A stretch of 18,720 nucleotides of DNA, taken from assembly GCA_036567845.1 (NCBI GenBank), contig DATCTT010000408.1:1-18720 (forward strand), read 5' to 3'. The notes beneath the pieces are model-generated. The model was not told the DNA's origin. It ran no database searches and saw only the letters and a list, made by a program, of their open reading frames with translations. The translations under genes and the position numbers were made by a program. This document shows, in pieces, positions 17,277 through 18,720 of this stretch. Position 1 is the stretch's first letter, and every line of letters starts with the position of its first letter. This stretch comes from MWAR01 sp036567845 (lineage in GTDB: Bacteria; Muiribacteriota; Ozemobacteria; Ozemobacterales; Ozemobacteraceae).

Positions 17277-17816
17277 ATGGATGAACTCCAGCGCGTGATG
17301 ATCGGGGCGGCCGTGGCTGTCGGCATTCTGCCCGAGCCGGGCCTGCGTACGGCCGACAAGCTCCGGGGTCTTCTCGACGGCGCGGCGCGATCGCTCACGC
17401 TCGTTGTCATCCGTTGTTCTGGCCCTCATGGGGTCGATCAGGGGCTCGTCCACCGCGGAATGAAATACCTGTTCGCAAAAGCAGTGGAGCTGGTTGTCAT
17501 CTGGGGTAGGTCGAAAGACGGCAAGGTCGCCCTCACGCTCGACCCGAAAGACCTGAAATATCCGGGGGACATACTCATCGACCCAGGTATATCAAAAGAT
17601 ATACAAAAAAGGATCATTGACTCGGCGGCTTCGGCCGAACAGCTGTTCCGTGCCTACCAGCGGTATATCTCCCGGGAAGACCGACCGGCCGGTGAGCCGG
17701 TCGACCGGGCCGCCGAGGTGTGCGCAGCCTTCACCTGGACAGCCCGGATCGCCCTTTCCTGGGCTCTCACCGAAGAGCTCCACGACCCTGAGAGCGGCGG
17801 CAGGATCCCCGTCTGA
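17277..17816 (+). CDS. Conserved-looking hypothetical protein, 179 residues
   Basis: I do not recognise this protein. It is a soluble-looking 179-residue chain with no signal peptide or clear TM segment. It has an amphipathic N-terminal half (VMIGAAVAVGILPEPG, LTLVVIRCSG, then KAVELVVIWG), a lysine-rich middle (SKDGKVALTLDPKDLKYPGD) and an acidic, helical C-terminus with one tryptophan in IALSWALTEELHD. Start: ATG 17277 with AGAGGA 7 nt upstream. The frame is open from 17160, but the upstream 39 codons lack a good Shine-Dalgarno and overlap the likely promoter. It ends 21 bp before the DUF2157 gene, so the two probably form an operon divergent from the signalling cluster. Codons at 17586-17615 are AT-rich and contain an inverted repeat. 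Confidence 0.75.
   Translation: MDELQRVMIGAAVAVGILPEPGLRTADKLRGLLDGAARSLTLVVIRCSGPHGVDQGLVHRGMKYLFAKAVELVVIWGRSKDGKVALTLDPKDLKYPGDILIDPGISKDIQKRIIDSAASAEQLFRAYQRYISREDRPAGEPVDRAAEVCAAFTWTARIALSWALTEELHDPESGGRIPV
17587..17604. repeat. 7-bp inverted repeat with AAAA loop inside a coding region
   Basis: GTATATC-AAAA-GATATAC is a perfect 7-bp inverted repeat with a 4-nt spacer, within an AT-rich patch of the 179-residue gene. In RNA it would form a compact tetraloop hairpin; in DNA it resembles a dimeric regulator site. Its A/T content contrasts with the flanking GC-rich codons. Confidence 0.55.
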
Positions 17817-17837
17817 ACGTCCGCATCGAGGTGACGC

Positions 17838-18720
17838 ATGTCTGAACCCACTATGGACTCCCGGTTCCGCAGAGCCCTCGCCCAGGAAATCCCCCTCTGG
17901 ACGAGAATGGGCGTGATCGACGAGGCCCAGGGGAAAAAGCTCGGCCGCCTGTATGAGCTCGATGGGCTGGATGGCGAGTCGGCGAAGCTGTTTTCCCGCG
18001 CCATCATGGGCTTTGGTGCCCTGCTGCTGGGCGGCGGCGTGCTCGCCTTCGTCGCGGCCAACTGGGAGGACCTGCCGAAGCTCGTCAAGGTGGTGATGCT
18101 GTTCGCCGCCCTCCTGGGCTTCCACGGCACCGGCTTCTGGCTCTGGCAGAAACGTGGCCAGGAGCGCCTCGGCCGTGCCCTGATCTTTGCCGGCTGTCTG
18201 GTGTTCGGCGCCAACATCGGCCTCCTGGCGCAGATCTTCAACATCCAGGGCGACACGTATCGCGGCGCCGGGGCCTGGGCGCTGGGCACCCTCGGCATGG
18301 CCTGGGCCGTCCGCGGGGCGAGCTCGGGCATCCTCGCCCTGGTGCTGGCGTTCTGGTGGTACACCGGCCTCCTGGACGCGCACCACGGCAAAACCTCGAC
18401 GGATCTGCTCATCACCGCGTTCCCGGCTCTCACTGTGGGTCTGTTCGGCAGCCTGGCCGTCTCGATCCCCTCGCGGAGGCTTCTGGGAAGCAGCCTCATC
18501 GCGCTCTTCATCAGCATGGGCATCTCGGGGGCGAATGGGCATCCACACTCCCACATTCCCGTGACCCTTTCGCTGCTTGCAGCTGGATGGCTTGCGCTCG
18601 CCGGCGGAAGGCTGTTCGAGAGCGAGCCGCGCATGATGCCCTATGCTCCCCTGACCCAGGCGATGGGTTGGGGGCTGGTCTGCGTCATTGGTCTGATCCT
18701 CTCGTTCGACGACCTCTGGC
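17838..18720 (+). CDS. DUF2157 multi-pass membrane protein, C-terminus beyond right edge
   Basis: The first 294 residues are present. A soluble helical N-terminus (1-50: FRRALAQEIPLWTRMGVIDE, a GxIsxxQ-like region) is followed by at least seven hydrophobic segments beginning near 55. The DUF2157 signature is visible as GVLAFVAANWEDLPKLVKV (67-85, with NW at 75-76) and VFGANIGLLAQIFNIQGDTY (122-141). The family is widespread, membrane-embedded and of unknown biochemical role; members often carry a GDYXXLXD partner protein, which would lie to the right if present. Start: ATG 17838 with GAGGTGA about 4 nt upstream, and no better alternative. It sits 21 bp after the 179-residue gene on the same strand. 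Confidence 0.88.
   Translation, partial: MSEPTMDSRFRRALAQEIPLWTRMGVIDEAQGKKLGRLYELDGLDGESAKLFSRAIMGFGALLLGGGVLAFVAANWEDLPKLVKVVMLFAALLGFHGTGFWLWQKRGQERLGRALIFAGCLVFGANIGLLAQIFNIQGDTYRGAGAWALGTLGMAWAVRGASSGILALVLAFWWYTGLLDAHHGKTSTDLLITAFPALTVGLFGSLAVSIPSRRLLGSSLIALFISMGISGANGHPHSHIPVTLSLLAAGWLALAGGRLFESEPRMMPYAPLTQAMGWGLVCVIGLILSFDDLW

Noticed and set aside
17592..18634. Two minus-strand frames of 320-326 residues opposite the DUF2157 gene
   Set aside because: The sense strand carries a clear DUF2157 protein and a good ribosome binding site; the antisense products are repetitive and Ala/Pro/Ser-rich.

Overview
The window is a dense, GC-rich (about 60-65% by eye) chromosomal segment from a free-living, Gram-negative-type bacterium. 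Genes touch or overlap by ATGA junctions, Shine-Dalgarno sites are purine-rich (GAGG/AGGAGG), and a large share of the DNA encodes multi-domain sensor kinases. A periplasmic sensor kinase with a signal peptide and an E. coli-like UraA fit a proteobacterium-like or candidate-phylum lineage, but nothing here fixes the taxon. I see no RNA genes, transposases, integrases, phage genes or CRISPR arrays, and no gene-free stretch longer than about 220 bp.

Layout. Everything from position 1 to about 17,055 is on the minus strand, so it reads from right to left. (i) 17,055-10,373 is a four-gene signalling block: a receiver-HATPase protein (RsbW/SpoIIAB-like output), a two-TM membrane histidine kinase with an eroded ATP-binding domain, a receiver-histidine kinase, and a 1175-residue multi-PAS/GAF hybrid kinase. 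The last three genes overlap one another. (ii) 10,242-5,219 is a trehalose/ion block: a fused OtsA-OtsB protein, TreS trehalose synthase and a CPA2-type cation/proton antiporter. (iii) 5,125-1 holds the uracil permease uraA, a hybrid kinase with a periplasmic solute-binding sensor domain, and a malic enzyme that overlaps the kinase stop by 4 bp and runs off the left edge. (iv) From 17,277 rightward, on the plus strand, lie an unrecognised 179-residue protein and the start of a DUF2157 multi-TM membrane protein that runs off the right edge.

How it may work together (inference). Two routes to trehalose plus an antiporter suggest an osmotic, desiccation or ionic stress module. The signalling block directly upstream has several receivers and histidines but no DNA-binding domain. 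Its only non-kinase output is the receiver-HATPase, which suggests a phosphorelay ending in protein-protein partner switching. The kinase-malic enzyme pair looks like a separate nutrient-sensing unit, perhaps for organic or amino acids.

The most unusual sequence-level signal is a set of AT-only islands in this GC-rich DNA. The octamer TAATATAT occurs four times (3802, 10339, 13848, 16097), each at or near the 5' end of a minus-strand gene. Two copies lie inside extended -10-like elements (TGATATAAT, TGATATATT). Separate AT-rich patches of unusual codons occur inside treS, uraA, the kinase at 1243-3750 and the 179-residue gene; the last contains a perfect 7-bp inverted repeat.
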